Shown here: positions 53,550 to 62,849 of the stretch, piece after piece
Numbering within the stretch: position 1 is the first letter of the stretch
Layout of the letters: every line of letters begins with the position of its first letter
From: Lentilactobacillus kisonensis DSM 19906 = JCM 15041
GTDB taxonomy: Bacteria; Bacillota; Bacilli; Lactobacillales; Lactobacillaceae
Direction of reading: 5' to 3'
Length of the DNA stretch: 64,000 nucleotides
Assembly (NCBI RefSeq): GCF_001434135.1
Contig: NZ_AZEB01000006.1
Span: 1 to 64,000, forward strand
Position numbers and translations under genes: made by a program
Notes under the pieces: model-generated
What the model saw: only the letters and a program-made list of their open reading frames with translations
Database searches by the model: none
Told to the model about the DNA's origin: nothing

Positions 53550-53958
53550 ACAAATCTAATTCCTCTTGATGTACCTGTGGTCCCGGCTTTTCTGTTCTGC
53601 CGCCCATTCCATGAACGTAACCGGAAATGAGCTGGTAGATTTCGTATCGGTCTTTTGAATTTAGTGCTTCACCGTTAAATAGCAGGGTCTTGTCTGAAAT
53701 GAATAATTTTGCCAAGTCGTACGTGTTATTTTCTGCTAGGCCAGTTAAGTAGTCCATTGTGACGTCAAAAAATTTTGCTAGTTTTTGAACTTCTACATAA
53801 GAAGGGGTTCTGATACCACGCTCCCAGTTACCAATTTGGGAGGCGGTATTTTTGCTGGCCTGCCCCTCCTGGTTAAATTCAGCGTTCATATCTTGAGCTA
53901 AATCAGATAAAGTGAGATGTTGTCCCTTTCTTAATGCTCGTAATCTTTCTGGAAACAT
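53548..53958 (-). CDS. Cro/CI-type HTH regulator with C-terminal extension
   Basis: 136 residues from ATG (complement of 53956-53958). HTH: 'MFPERLRALRKGQHLTLSDLAQDMN' and 'ASQIGNWERGIRTPSYVEVQKLAKFFDVTMDYLTGL' (about 32-67). The rest (about 68-136) is a short helical extension with no known sensor. Its target is unknown. The gene ends exactly at the edge of a hairpin repeat, which forms part of its stop codon. Confidence 0.85.
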   Translation of the reverse strand: MFPERLRALRKGQHLTLSDLAQDMNAEFNQEGQASKNTASQIGNWERGIRTPSYVEVQKLAKFFDVTMDYLTGLAENNTYDLAKLFISDKTLLFNGEALNSKDRYEIYQLISGYVHGMGGRTEKPGPQVHQEELDL

Positions 53959-54066
53959 GTAATCACCGTCCTGTTCATTAATTTCATTATACTTCATTTT
54001 TTCAGTTGACAAAATGGACAGCCCTTATTTACCAATTATGTTACGATTATTCACAATAATACTTTG

Positions 54067-54145
54067 TAGGGTAGCTTTGCAAAGCAAAACTGCATGTAAG
54101 CATCGCTAACAAAAATCCCAAGACTAGGGATCTCAGAATTCTGTA
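54067..54145 (-). repeat. partial hairpin repeat
   Basis: GTAGGGTAGCTTTGC opens like the left end of intact reverse copies and runs to the core AAATCCCAAGACTAGGGAT. The right arm is missing. Confidence 0.6.
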
Positions 54146-54162
54146 CCATTGCAGCTTGGCAA

Positions 54163-54286
54163 CCTAGTGGAAACGTGCTACACCAAGCAGAAAGCTGCAC
54201 CTAAGCCACTCCGTTCAAAAATCCAAACCCAGGATTTCTGAACGGCCTAACTTAGGTTCCGCTTTCTAATCGCTTGGTTCCGCACT
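54163..54286 (-). repeat. ~120-bp hairpin repeat, B-type full copy
   Basis: GTGGAAACGTGC to CCGCACT. CCGTTCA pairs with TGAACGG inside, and CCAAGC/GCTTGG outside. The GCACT end is 25 bp before the hydrolase start codon. Confidence 0.88.
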
Positions 54287-54310
54287 CTAAATAGACAGGT
54301 GGATTAATTA

Positions 54311-55255
54311 ATGAAAAAACGAACAAAAATCATCATTACATGTACTTCTGTGGCATTCTTGATTGCCGCGGGTCTGTTTGGGGCTGGTAGCTACTTTTAT
54401 AAAGTCGCAGTTGTGCCGGCGCCTAAGTCGTTTCTAAGCAAGCCGCAAAAGATTACTCATAGCAACCCATTATATCCCGCTCACGAGTGGTATCAGCACG
54501 TGAACAAGAAGCGCTGGTATGAAGTATCGGCAACCAGGCATCTTATTTTAGACGCTAATTACATCCCTGCTAGCAAAGCAACGACAAAATCAGTCCTAAT
54601 CGCTCACGGGTTCATGGGCAATAAGGATAAGATGTTTTCGTACGCGTACATGTTTCATCAGTTAGGCTATAATGTTTTGTTGCCAGACGCTCGGGGTCAT
54701 GGTGATAGTCAGGGTAATTACATAGGTTACGGTTGGCCCGATCGGCTTGATTACGTTAAATGGATTAAGAAATTAATTGCTACCAATGGTCAAAATTCAA
54801 AAATTGTCATGTTTGGGACTAGTATGGGCGGTGCCGCAACTATGATGGTGAGTGGGGTTAAGAACGTCCCTCGTCAGGTAGAAGCCTACGTTGAAGATTG
54901 TGGTTATACGGACGTCTATGATGAAGTTGCTTATCAAGCTAAGGAGCTGTACCACTTACCGAAATTTCCATTAGTTGGGATTGTGAGTCTGATTAACCAT
55001 GTTAAAAATGGGTATTCATTCAAAGAAGCCAGCGCCCTCAATCAAGTTAAGAAAAATCAACGGCCAATGCTTTTTATTCATGGGGCGAAAGACCATTTTG
55101 TGCCGACCCGAATGGTTTACTCGTTATATCGGGTAGACAAAGGGCCAAAACAGTTACTTATTGTTCCGGGAGCTGGTCATGCGGATTCATATCAAAAGCA
55201 GCCAAAACTTTATGAAGCAACGGTTAAAACCTTTTTAGAAAAATATGTTAAGTGA
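54311..55255 (+). CDS. membrane-anchored alpha/beta hydrolase
   Basis: 314 residues. One N-terminal membrane segment (about 7-30) anchors it with the enzyme outside. The triad is clear: nucleophile Ser in GTSMGG (about 174-179), Asp in 'HGAKDHFVP' and His in 'GAGHADS'. The oxyanion region is 'LIAHGFMGNKD'. It belongs to the cell-surface hydrolase group of lactobacilli, with an unknown ester or peptide substrate. The leader is very short after the upstream hairpin repeat. Confidence 0.85.
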   Translation: MKKRTKIIITCTSVAFLIAAGLFGAGSYFYKVAVVPAPKSFLSKPQKITHSNPLYPAHEWYQHVNKKRWYEVSATRHLILDANYIPASKATTKSVLIAHGFMGNKDKMFSYAYMFHQLGYNVLLPDARGHGDSQGNYIGYGWPDRLDYVKWIKKLIATNGQNSKIVMFGTSMGGAATMMVSGVKNVPRQVEAYVEDCGYTDVYDEVAYQAKELYHLPKFPLVGIVSLINHVKNGYSFKEASALNQVKKNQRPMLFIHGAKDHFVPTRMVYSLYRVDKGPKQLLIVPGAGHADSYQKQPKLYEATVKTFLEKYVK

Positions 55256-55357
55256 AATGAGATGATAAGTACTAATAGGTAGTGGCAAGTTTTGCGGCGG
55301 CAATTCTTTGAATATGTTAAACTACTACTAGGACTATTTTAGAAGGGAGGTCCGCAC

Positions 55358-56956
55358 TTGATTTATATCATACTTGGGGTGATTGCCTGTATCATTGGGG
55401 CGATTACCGGAGTTCAAGTACAAAAGCGGCGGCATCACGCAGAAATTACGCATGCCAAGGCAACTGCCGAGGAACTCGTTAATAAAGCAAACGTCGAAGC
55501 AAAAGAAAAATCTAATAAGATTCTTGCTGATGGTAAGCACCAGACGCTAGATTATAAAGAATCGATTGAAGAAGAACTCGATAGTTACCAAGCGGATAAC
55601 GTCACTCGTCAAAACCGAATTGATCAACGCCAAAATGGGTTGACCCAAACGTCTGAGCGGCTTGATGATCTTCATAAAAAGTTGGCTGAAAAACAGGCTG
55701 ATTTAAATGAGTTAAAAGATGGCATTGAACAATTAAATCATCAGGCAGAAGAATTGGCTGGGCAGCGGGCCACTACTTTACAACAGCGAGGGAGTCTTTC
55801 CGTTGAACAAGCTAAACAGCAGGTTTTAGATCGGCTTAAGATTAGTTTGGACCGGGAGAGAGACGTCGAACTAAAGTATCAGGCCGATGAGGCTCAGGTA
55901 AGTGCACCTAAGATGGCCAAGATTATGGCCGTTGACGCCATTCAGCGCGCGCCGTTGGATATTCCTCGGGAACACATTGAGCACGCCATCCAGATTTCAG
56001 ACGTCAACACCAAGCAAAAGTTAGTTGGCCGGGAATCCCAAAACATTCGCTATATCGAGACCCTTACTGGGGTTGACTTGGTATTTGATCCCGATGATCC
56101 TTGTTTACTACACGTTGTTACGCAGGATCCATTGAGACGTGAAGTGGCTAAAACAACCATTTCAAATTTATTAGTAACCAAACAGATTAATACGCAATCC
56201 ATTGAGCATCAGGTTGACATTGCGCAACAGGATCTCGGCAATGAACTGCGGCGAACCGGTGAAAAAGTCGTTGGGTCGCTTCATATCGGCTGGATGCATC
56301 CGGACTTACTTAAAATTGTGGGCCGCTTAAAATATCGAACGAGTTATGGTCAAAATGTGCTGAACCATTCGGTGGAAGTGGCTGACATTTCTGGGTTAAT
56401 GGCTGCCGAACTTGGCTTGGACGTTAAAATTGCTAAGCGGGCTGGATTACTTCATGACATTGGTAAAGCAATTGATCGTGAAGTGGATGGCACCCACGTT
56501 GAGCTTGGGGTTAAGATTGCCGATGCTTATAATGAGGATCCACAAGTGGTTAATTCAATTGCTTCTCACCATGGTGACGTCGACGTGACAACGCCGATTG
56601 CCCATTTGGTAGCTGCTGGGGATTCTATTTCTGGTGGGCGTCCCGGTGCTCGTAGTGAGTCGGTTGAAGAATACGTTAACCGGCTTAAGAATTTGGAACG
56701 GATTGCGAGTGAGAAAAAGGGTGTTCGGGAAAGCTATGCGATTCAAGCTGGCCGAGAAATCCGAATTATCGTCGATCCTAAGCAACTTGATGATAAGCAA
56801 AACCAACGACTGGCTGAACAAGTCAAAGACCAAATTGAAGATGAGTTGACGTATCCTGGAAAGATTAAGGTGACGTCAATTCGTGATTTTAAAGCGGTTG
56901 CCTACGTTGGTGCTGAAAAGAAAAAGAAAGCCAAAAAGGCAAGTCGAGGCGCATAA
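55358..56956 (+). CDS. RNase Y-like endoribonuclease, divergent paralogue
   Basis: 532 residues from TTG 55358 (GAAGGGAGG upstream). An N-terminal membrane anchor (about 2-20), a long coiled coil (about 30-165), a KH domain (about 205-275) and an HD domain ('GLLHDIGKAIDREV', H366-D367; 'SIASHHGD') match RNase Y, the membrane-bound enzyme that starts mRNA decay in Firmicutes. The KH loop GREGRN of the standard enzyme reads GRESQN (224-229), and many conserved positions differ, so this is probably a second copy rather than the housekeeping rny. No recA or other usual rny neighbour is present. Confidence 0.85.
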   Translation: MIYIILGVIACIIGAITGVQVQKRRHHAEITHAKATAEELVNKANVEAKEKSNKILADGKHQTLDYKESIEEELDSYQADNVTRQNRIDQRQNGLTQTSERLDDLHKKLAEKQADLNELKDGIEQLNHQAEELAGQRATTLQQRGSLSVEQAKQQVLDRLKISLDRERDVELKYQADEAQVSAPKMAKIMAVDAIQRAPLDIPREHIEHAIQISDVNTKQKLVGRESQNIRYIETLTGVDLVFDPDDPCLLHVVTQDPLRREVAKTTISNLLVTKQINTQSIEHQVDIAQQDLGNELRRTGEKVVGSLHIGWMHPDLLKIVGRLKYRTSYGQNVLNHSVEVADISGLMAAELGLDVKIAKRAGLLHDIGKAIDREVDGTHVELGVKIADAYNEDPQVVNSIASHHGDVDVTTPIAHLVAAGDSISGGRPGARSESVEEYVNRLKNLERIASEKKGVRESYAIQAGREIRIIVDPKQLDDKQNQRLAEQVKDQIEDELTYPGKIKVTSIRDFKAVAYVGAEKKKKAKKASRGA

Positions 56957-56991
56957 CGCTTGAATTGAGTGTTTTGCTTTGCAGGCTACCG

Positions 56992-57057
56992 TTGAACGAC
57001 AGAAAGTCACCACCATTTCCCATTTGTGAGGAATGGCGGTGACTTTCTGTCGTTCAA
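56992..57057. other. very long hairpin without T run
   Basis: A 26-bp stem with one mismatch: TTGAACGACAGAAAGTCACC at the left and its complement to TTCAA at 57057. There is no T tract on either strand. It lies 36 bp after the RNase Y-like gene. It could be a terminator using distant Ts or an RNA structure. Confidence 0.6.
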
Positions 57058-57132
57058 GCTATTGGCAGGTCAATCTCTTACTTGCCGAGGGCTCTTGGAT
57101 AAATTTATCATATTAATTGCTGGAATCTAGGA

Positions 57133-58686
57133 TTAATGAGAAATAATTTTAAAATTATGATTATTAGTCGCTGTGACAACGGGATGCTTTTGTAAGTATT
57201 CTAGGATAACCTGACTGATGGTGGTATCGCTTGCTGCGACAATTTTATCTCGGGTAAACATTGGATAATGACCGCCACCACTTGCCCGGTACCGGTTCAA
57301 GGCAACGTAAAGGATTTGGTCATCCACAACATCCTTACCTTGGTATTTGAGTTCAGTGACGCGACTGCCTACTGGCTTGGAAATGTTTAAGGTATAGTCA
57401 ATGCCCTCGTACATATCATAGTTATAAAATCGTTCCTTTGGAAACATAAACTGCTCGTTTACGACTACTTGTCCGTGCTTGACATCGAAATATTTCGCGC
57501 TGACTTCCAAAGCAGCTCTCAAGTCAGCTCCGGTAATTCTTGATTTCACTAAAGTATTTGGATACACGTAATTGGTAATGATATTGCGCATCGTAATTGG
57601 ATTTTCAAAGCCGTGGGCCTCATTGTTATAGAGGGCAGTGGCGGAGATGTCGGTTCCCATTTTAGCCATCTGAATTTTCTGGATAAATTCGATAAAGGCG
57701 GTTTCTTCGATTCGGGATTTGAATGGGTCGTCAAACATTAAACTCCCCTTAATTGTCGACAGGGGCTTATCAAGCCAGCTCTGAAGATGAGTAGATAAGG
57801 TCGAAATGGTTTGGCCAATTTGGTCATCAGGGTCACTATCGCTCACGCTGATAAGTTCAGAATTACTTTTGGTGATCTGATGATTCTTATTGGAAACGTT
57901 GAATGAGATTTTACCAATGAATTCACCGCGGGAGCCGGGTTGGATGATTGGAACGTTAAATAAACGACTGGCAATCTTTCGATGTTGGTGACCAGAGATA
58001 AAAGCATCAATGCCGTCAACGTGCTGGAGAATATCATAGCCCCGGTTTTCACCCGGATTAATATCGTTCCAATTACCGGTATGGTCACGTTCAAAGCCGC
58101 CGTGATAGACGACGACAACAATATCAGCTTTTTTGCGTAATTCGGGAATGTAGCGTTTGCACGCATCGAGTTCTGAAATGAGATTAAAATCGTTGAGATC
58201 GTTGACGTTTTTCCACTTTTTTGTACTGGTCGTCGTGAGTCCCAAAAAGCCAACCTTAATGCCAGCCACATCAGTAATTGTATAGGGATCGGCAAGCAAA
58301 GGCTCATTGTCGTTGTTGACGATGTTTGCACAAACAAACTGGCGATTTGAATGCTGCATCACGAAGTTCAAATAGTTTAAGCCATAATCAAATTCATGAT
58401 TACCAATTGTCCCAATTTGATAACCGACTTGATTATAAGCAGAGATAAAAGATTCCTGATCTTTTTGATCGGCCATTTTGGCGACATAGTAGGCCATAGG
58501 CGATCCTTCAAGAAAGTCACCATTGTCAATTATGATTGTTTTTTCATCGGGATGTTTCTGAATGTATGTGTTAATGGCCGTGCAATCTCGTTGTAATCCA
58601 AAGGGCTTGTCAGAGCCAGAATCAACGTAATTAGTTGGTTCAATAAACCCATGAGTATCACTGGTCGTAAGTAGTGTTATTTTCAT
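57133..58686 (-). CDS. bifunctional metallophosphatase/5'-nucleotidase (UshA/YunD-like)
   Basis: 517 residues from ATG (complement of 58684-58686). Metal-binding motifs: 'TTSDTHGFI' (about 6-14), 'IDNGDFLEGSP', 'GTIGNHEFDYG', 'VVYHGGFERD' and 'FISGHQHRKI', then a C-terminal nucleotide-binding domain with 'NRYRASGGGHYP'. It hydrolyses 5'-nucleotides or 2',3'-cyclic nucleotides. There is no signal peptide, so it is cytoplasmic, unlike E. coli UshA. It is monocistronic. Confidence 0.9.
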   Translation of the reverse strand: MKITLLTTSDTHGFIEPTNYVDSGSDKPFGLQRDCTAINTYIQKHPDEKTIIIDNGDFLEGSPMAYYVAKMADQKDQESFISAYNQVGYQIGTIGNHEFDYGLNYLNFVMQHSNRQFVCANIVNNDNEPLLADPYTITDVAGIKVGFLGLTTTSTKKWKNVNDLNDFNLISELDACKRYIPELRKKADIVVVVYHGGFERDHTGNWNDINPGENRGYDILQHVDGIDAFISGHQHRKIASRLFNVPIIQPGSRGEFIGKISFNVSNKNHQITKSNSELISVSDSDPDDQIGQTISTLSTHLQSWLDKPLSTIKGSLMFDDPFKSRIEETAFIEFIQKIQMAKMGTDISATALYNNEAHGFENPITMRNIITNYVYPNTLVKSRITGADLRAALEVSAKYFDVKHGQVVVNEQFMFPKERFYNYDMYEGIDYTLNISKPVGSRVTELKYQGKDVVDDQILYVALNRYRASGGGHYPMFTRDKIVAASDTTISQVILEYLQKHPVVTATNNHNFKIISH

Positions 58687-58752
58687 TTTTTCACCTACAA
58701 AATCAAGTATAACGTCAAGTATAGTCAATTGGTTAAGGGTTTTCAATGTTAG

Positions 58753-58874
58753 AGTGCGAAAACGAGCGGTTAACTATCGGTATGTAAGTCTCCTCAGTGA
58801 GAAATTCCCGGGTTTGGAATTTCTCACTGAGGTGCTTACATGCAGATTGTTGCTCATCTGAGCACGTTTTAAAA
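58753..58874 (+). repeat. ~120-bp hairpin repeat, B-type full copy
   Basis: AGTGCGAAAACGAGC to GAGCACGTTTT. The stem CCTCAGTG pairs with CACTGAGG. It points its AGTGC end toward the 5'-nucleotidase start, 67 bp away. Confidence 0.9.
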
Positions 58875-58877
58875 CAG

Positions 58878-59001
58878 AGTGCGAAACCAAGCGGTTAGAG
58901 ACTGGAGCCTAAGTTTTCTCCGTCGAAAATCCCGGGCTTGGATTTTTGGCGGAGAAGGCTTAGGCTCCAGTCTCTGCTTGGTGTAGCACGTTTTCGTTAT
59001 G
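58878..59001 (+). repeat. ~120-bp hairpin repeat, B-type full copy
   Basis: AGTGCGAAACCAAGC to TAGCACGTTTTCGTT, in tandem with the previous copy. CTCCGTC pairs with GGCGGAG with one changed base, and CCAAGC/GCTTGG outside. Confidence 0.9.
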
Positions 59002-59009
59002 TTGCCTGG

Positions 59010-59150
59010 GGAATAGCGCCTCAAAGAAAAATTTTTCAGTTAGGTGCAGATTGTTACCTATTTGAACACGTTTTAAAACAGCCTGCAAAATCAAGCGAAT
59101 AGAGACAGAGACTGGGCCCCAGGTTTCTTTGCCGGGAATCCTAGGCCTAG
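59010..59150 (+). repeat. fragments of B-type hairpin repeat
   Basis: TTAGGTGCAGATTGTTACC...GAACACGTTTTAAAACAG matches right arms of the B type, then GCAAAATCAAGCG and a broken core follow. Two incomplete copies at least, immediately before the end of the antiporter gene. Confidence 0.5.
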
Positions 59151-59157
59151 TTTTTCC

Positions 59158-61173
59158 TCACGCCGTTTTCATATCTGATTGCATGAAGACCATCTGATCA
59201 GTTGAGATGCTTTGGTTGAGTTGATCGGAAATGTTACGTGAGATTTTCTCGGCTTTAAAGGAATCGGCAACGTACGTATATTCATACTGAAAGGCTTGTA
59301 CTAATAGGTGCTCTCTTCGAGCATTGGCCTCATCAGAATTATCAAAGCGCAAATGCCGGAAGTTGTAGCCATTGCGGACAAAGTTGACGGAAGTGGTGTT
59401 TGTTTCACTTTCATTGCTGTCCAAATAATTGTTCACCCTTTTAAATGAAGTATCTTCAATCATCAGGCTCATCTGGCGGATTTGTTTGCTCTTTTCCACC
59501 ATCTGATTAAATTTAGCCGATCCTTGTCCCCGTTGCCGTTGTTGATTGTATTGTTGAATCCTTCTGGCAGCTTCTTTTTTGGAGACCGTTCGCTTTTTAA
59601 ACCGGTGGGTCTGCAGTCGGAACAAATATTGCAGTCGTTTCCAGAAACCTGATCCCCGGCCGGAAGTTGCAACGATGCGGCGGGAAAAGATATTTGCAAA
59701 TTGTTGGGAAATTTGTCCCTGACTCAATGCATCAACGACTACCTGGGCTTCAATTTCTTTTGTTCGGTTCATGATTTCCCGGATTTCTTTACGGTTAGTT
59801 GCCGGGTTATTTTTTTGGCTATTCAACATATCAATAATATAGTTGCGATCTACCAAAGAGATGGTTGCATCGTTTTTGACCTTTGAAATGGCGTAGTTAA
59901 CCATTTGACCTTGGTATTTCTTAAACGTGTCTTGATCCTGATCTTTCTTTTTGGGAAGCAGGATTGGTAGGACGATCGTTGGGACTAATAGGCTTAACAG
60001 GATCACGACGGTCGCAACAAAGATAAGTTGATTTCGATACGGGAAACTTTTGCCAAACGCGGTGAAGGGAAGCGAAAGTGCCATTGATAGGGTGATAGTG
60101 CCATGAACGCCGCCAACCGCGGTTAATAGTGCTTCTTTTAACGTTGCGTCTCGGTGATGATTAGTTTGAACCAGGTTGAACTTCACCCAGAAGAAACGCA
60201 GGAGTGCCATGAACAAATAAATAGCTGCGCCAAAACCAACTAGCTCCAAGATGAATATGTCGGAGTACGGCATGATCTGGTTAATAACGGTTGGCAAAGT
60301 GACGCCCAATAACACAAACACAATCCCATTTAATAAGTTGGCAATAATCTGCCAAGTTGCGTTGGTAACTAATCGGACGTTGGTGGATGTCAATTTGAGC
60401 TGACTCTGGTTGACACCATGCATGATTCCAGCCGAAACGACCGCCAAGATACCAGAGCAACCTAACATCTCGGAGATTAGATAGATTGCAAACGGCGTCA
60501 TGATACTAAAAGGAACGATCACACTGGTAGTATCCATCGACTGGTTTACTAGAAAGGTTCGCAGCTTAACAAATAAGATGCCAGCAATCAAGCCAACTAG
60601 AATGCCACCAAAAAAGCTAACGATGAATTTAGTCAGCCCCGCTGTTAAGGAAAAATTACCCGTGAAAAATGCGGTTACCGCCAGGTTGAAGATCACAATG
60701 CCAGAAGCATCGTTAAAGAGCGATTCACTTTCCAAAATATCGTGGACGTTGGCAGGAACCTGAATGCTTTGGGTAATTGATTTAAGGGCGACGGAATCGG
60801 TTGGCGTGACGATGGCTGCTAACGCGAAGCACAGCGCTAGAGGGATTGCTGGCATCAAGACGTGAGCCAAGCCACCAATCGCAACCGAGGTTGAGATTGC
60901 TAAGTAGACCGCCATGGAAAAAATATGACCGATTGATCGGCGGAATTGATTGGAATCGGTATTTTGCCCATCATTAAACATTAGCGGCGCAATAATTCCA
61001 AGCATAAATATCTCTGGAAATAATGAAAAATGATTAAAAATTGGCAACAGTGAGAGAACCAAACCACAACCAATTTGGTAAAAGGTCAGAGGAACTTTTG
61101 GAAAAATGGGGTAAATCATATTTGAGATAATAGCGGCAACAATGAGTAGGGCCACAGAATAGAAGACTTCCAA
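59158..61173 (-). CDS. Na+/H+ antiporter, CPA1 family
   Basis: 671 residues with about 12 membrane segments in the first 410 residues and a long cytoplasmic tail (about 410-671). The ion-binding region 'AIVTPTDSVALKS' (about 118-130) and 'ESLFNDASGIVIFNLA' (about 147-162) match the NhaP/CPA1 pattern with the essential Asp residues. It exports Na+ in exchange for protons and supports pH and salt tolerance, useful beside ammonia-producing arginine catabolism. The tail is rich in Gln and basic residues with possible coiled coils. Confidence 0.9.
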   Translation of the reverse strand: MEVFYSVALLIVAAIISNMIYPIFPKVPLTFYQIGCGLVLSLLPIFNHFSLFPEIFMLGIIAPLMFNDGQNTDSNQFRRSIGHIFSMAVYLAISTSVAIGGLAHVLMPAIPLALCFALAAIVTPTDSVALKSITQSIQVPANVHDILESESLFNDASGIVIFNLAVTAFFTGNFSLTAGLTKFIVSFFGGILVGLIAGILFVKLRTFLVNQSMDTTSVIVPFSIMTPFAIYLISEMLGCSGILAVVSAGIMHGVNQSQLKLTSTNVRLVTNATWQIIANLLNGIVFVLLGVTLPTVINQIMPYSDIFILELVGFGAAIYLFMALLRFFWVKFNLVQTNHHRDATLKEALLTAVGGVHGTITLSMALSLPFTAFGKSFPYRNQLIFVATVVILLSLLVPTIVLPILLPKKKDQDQDTFKKYQGQMVNYAISKVKNDATISLVDRNYIIDMLNSQKNNPATNRKEIREIMNRTKEIEAQVVVDALSQGQISQQFANIFSRRIVATSGRGSGFWKRLQYLFRLQTHRFKKRTVSKKEAARRIQQYNQQRQRGQGSAKFNQMVEKSKQIRQMSLMIEDTSFKRVNNYLDSNESETNTTSVNFVRNGYNFRHLRFDNSDEANARREHLLVQAFQYEYTYVADSFKAEKISRNISDQLNQSISTDQMVFMQSDMKTA

Positions 61174-61283
61174 ATTAACACCTCAATATACAAGATTATA
61201 ATAATGATTCCATTATAATGTAACGGGAGAAAAAATGGGCTAAAAATTTTTCACAAAATACTGATAAAAAGTAAGTAAGGGTG

Positions 61284-61311
61284 TTGACAAAAGGTGTCGT
61301 TATGTTAATAT
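61284..61311 (+). promoter_or_regulatory. promoter of spx-like gene
   Basis: A consensus TTGACA, 16-bp spacer and TAATAT lie about 60 bp before the start codon. Confidence 0.65.
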
Positions 61312-61369
61312 GGTTGTTGAAGGATGTTGTTTCAGTTTCACGGTTTCTGTATAGAACGGGGGGATTGCA

Positions 61370-61765
61370 ATGCTAAATTTATACGTTGCGCAAAGTAGTG
61401 CTTCAAGTCGGAAGGCCCGCGCATGGTTGAAGAGTCATGACATCGATTTTAAGGAAAGAAATATTAATTCTAACCCGCTGGATGCTGATGAAGTTAAGCA
61501 GATCTTACGCTTGACTGAGAATGGCAGTGAAGACATCATTTCTACTAGGTCTAACATCTACAAGAAGTTGAACTTAGATATCGACAATTTATCGGTATCA
61601 CAGTTAGTTGATCTGGTAGTCAAATATCCTGATTTAATCAAACGACCAATTATTTTTGACGATCATCGTCTAGAGGTTGGCTTTAACGAAGAAGAAATTA
61701 GAAGGTTCTTACCACGCAGTGTTCGGGAAGCTGAACTGCGGAAGTTAGAATCGCAAATCAGTTAG
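61370..61765 (+). CDS. Spx/ArsC-family regulator lacking the redox cysteines
   Basis: 131 residues, the size of Spx. The fold is intact: 'LNLYVAQSSASSRKARAWLKSHD' at the start, 'EDIISTRSNIYKKL' and 'LIKRPIIFDDHRLEVGFNEEEIRRFLPRS' near the C-terminus. In Spx the C10-x-x-C13 disulfide switch controls binding to RNA polymerase alpha. Here both positions are serine (S10, S13), so redox control by that switch is lost. It is probably one of several Spx paralogues. Monocistronic, with a terminator at 61805-61839. Confidence 0.85.
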   Translation: MLNLYVAQSSASSRKARAWLKSHDIDFKERNINSNPLDADEVKQILRLTENGSEDIISTRSNIYKKLNLDIDNLSVSQLVDLVVKYPDLIKRPIIFDDHRLEVGFNEEEIRRFLPRSVREAELRKLESQIS

Positions 61766-61804
61766 TTAATTTAATTACTAAACAGTTATACGGATAAATA
61801 AGTT

Positions 61805-61839
61805 GGTTCGAGCAAAATGACGCTCGAACCGCTTTTTTT
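61805..61839 (+). terminator. Rho-independent terminator
   Basis: GGTTCGAGC pairs with GCTCGAACC, followed by GCTTTTTTT. Downstream, ACGGATAA recurs, with TTACGGATAA and TTATCCGTAA (61894-61923) inverted, a possible operator or RNA stem. Confidence 0.85.
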
Positions 61840-62042
61840 GTTTGTGAAAAACGCCGAAAATCATTCGAACAAGTGAATCATTCGCCTTACGGATAACTTA
61901 TTTAATAATTCCATTTATCCGTAACAATTTCAAAGGAATTTTATTTGAATTCAATGCATCGACTAGCCTACTTGCTCGGCTGTTGTATTCTGCCAATAAC
62001 TTGCGTAAAATTAATTTTGACAATGTAAAGGAGAGAATACAA

Positions 62043-62849
62043 TTGATTAAAATGGTAGCGCTAGATTTAGATGGCACCTTATTAACAAGTGATAAAACAA
62101 TTTCGAAGACTAACGAAGCAGTATTAAAACGAATTCATGAAGCAGGCATCAAGGTGGTCCTTTGTACCGGCCGGCCGATTAACGCGATTTGGCGCTTTAT
62201 TGAACAATTAGGCTTAACAGAAGCTGGTGACTATACAATCACCTTTAATGGGGCATTGGTTGTTCATAATAACGACAAGCAGGAATTGGCTAAGAGTGGG
62301 ATGAAGAAGGCTGCCCTGGTTCCCCTTCACAATTTTGTTGAGGCACAACAGGCACCGCTTGATGTGTTGGACTTTCAGCAAGTCTACCCATTAACTGATC
62401 TAAAGCCCTCGATGTACAAGCAGCAGTTTAAGGGCAATATTGACTTTGTACCCAAGTCCTTTGATGAATTGGCCGTCAGTGACGCTTATTCGAAAGCGGT
62501 TGTCTGTGACCAGCCTGAACTACTTGATCAGTATCAGGCTAACATTGACGAACAGTTGAAGCGAGATTATCACATTGTCCGCTCCCAACCGCAAATCATG
62601 GAATTTCTGGCGCCTCAAATGGATAAGGTAGTCGGGCTAAAAGCCTTATTAGACCATTTTGACATGGACTTTTCGAATCTGATGGCGTTTGGGGATGCTG
62701 AGAATGATTTGGGGATGATTACTCATGCTAAAATTGGCGTGGTCATGGAAAACGGTCAAGAACCAGTCAAGCAAGCCGGTGACGTGGTGACTGGTAATAA
62801 TGACGAAGATGGCGTGGCACAGTATGTGAGGGAGTATTTTAAAGGGTAA
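62043..62849 (+). CDS. Cof-type HAD phosphatase (YidA-like)
   Basis: 268 residues from TTG 62043 with AAAGGAGAG upstream; the longer frame starts without a ribosome site. Motif I 'VALDLDGTLLTSD' (about 4-16), motif II 'VVLCTGRP' and motif IV 'LMAFGDAENDLGMI' (about 214-227), with a large type-IIB cap between. Members dephosphorylate sugar phosphates and cofactors. A hairpin repeat starts at the last base of the stop codon. Ordinary gene. Confidence 0.9.
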   Translation: MIKMVALDLDGTLLTSDKTISKTNEAVLKRIHEAGIKVVLCTGRPINAIWRFIEQLGLTEAGDYTITFNGALVVHNNDKQELAKSGMKKAALVPLHNFVEAQQAPLDVLDFQQVYPLTDLKPSMYKQQFKGNIDFVPKSFDELAVSDAYSKAVVCDQPELLDQYQANIDEQLKRDYHIVRSQPQIMEFLAPQMDKVVGLKALLDHFDMDFSNLMAFGDAENDLGMITHAKIGVVMENGQEPVKQAGDVVTGNNDEDGVAQYVREYFKG

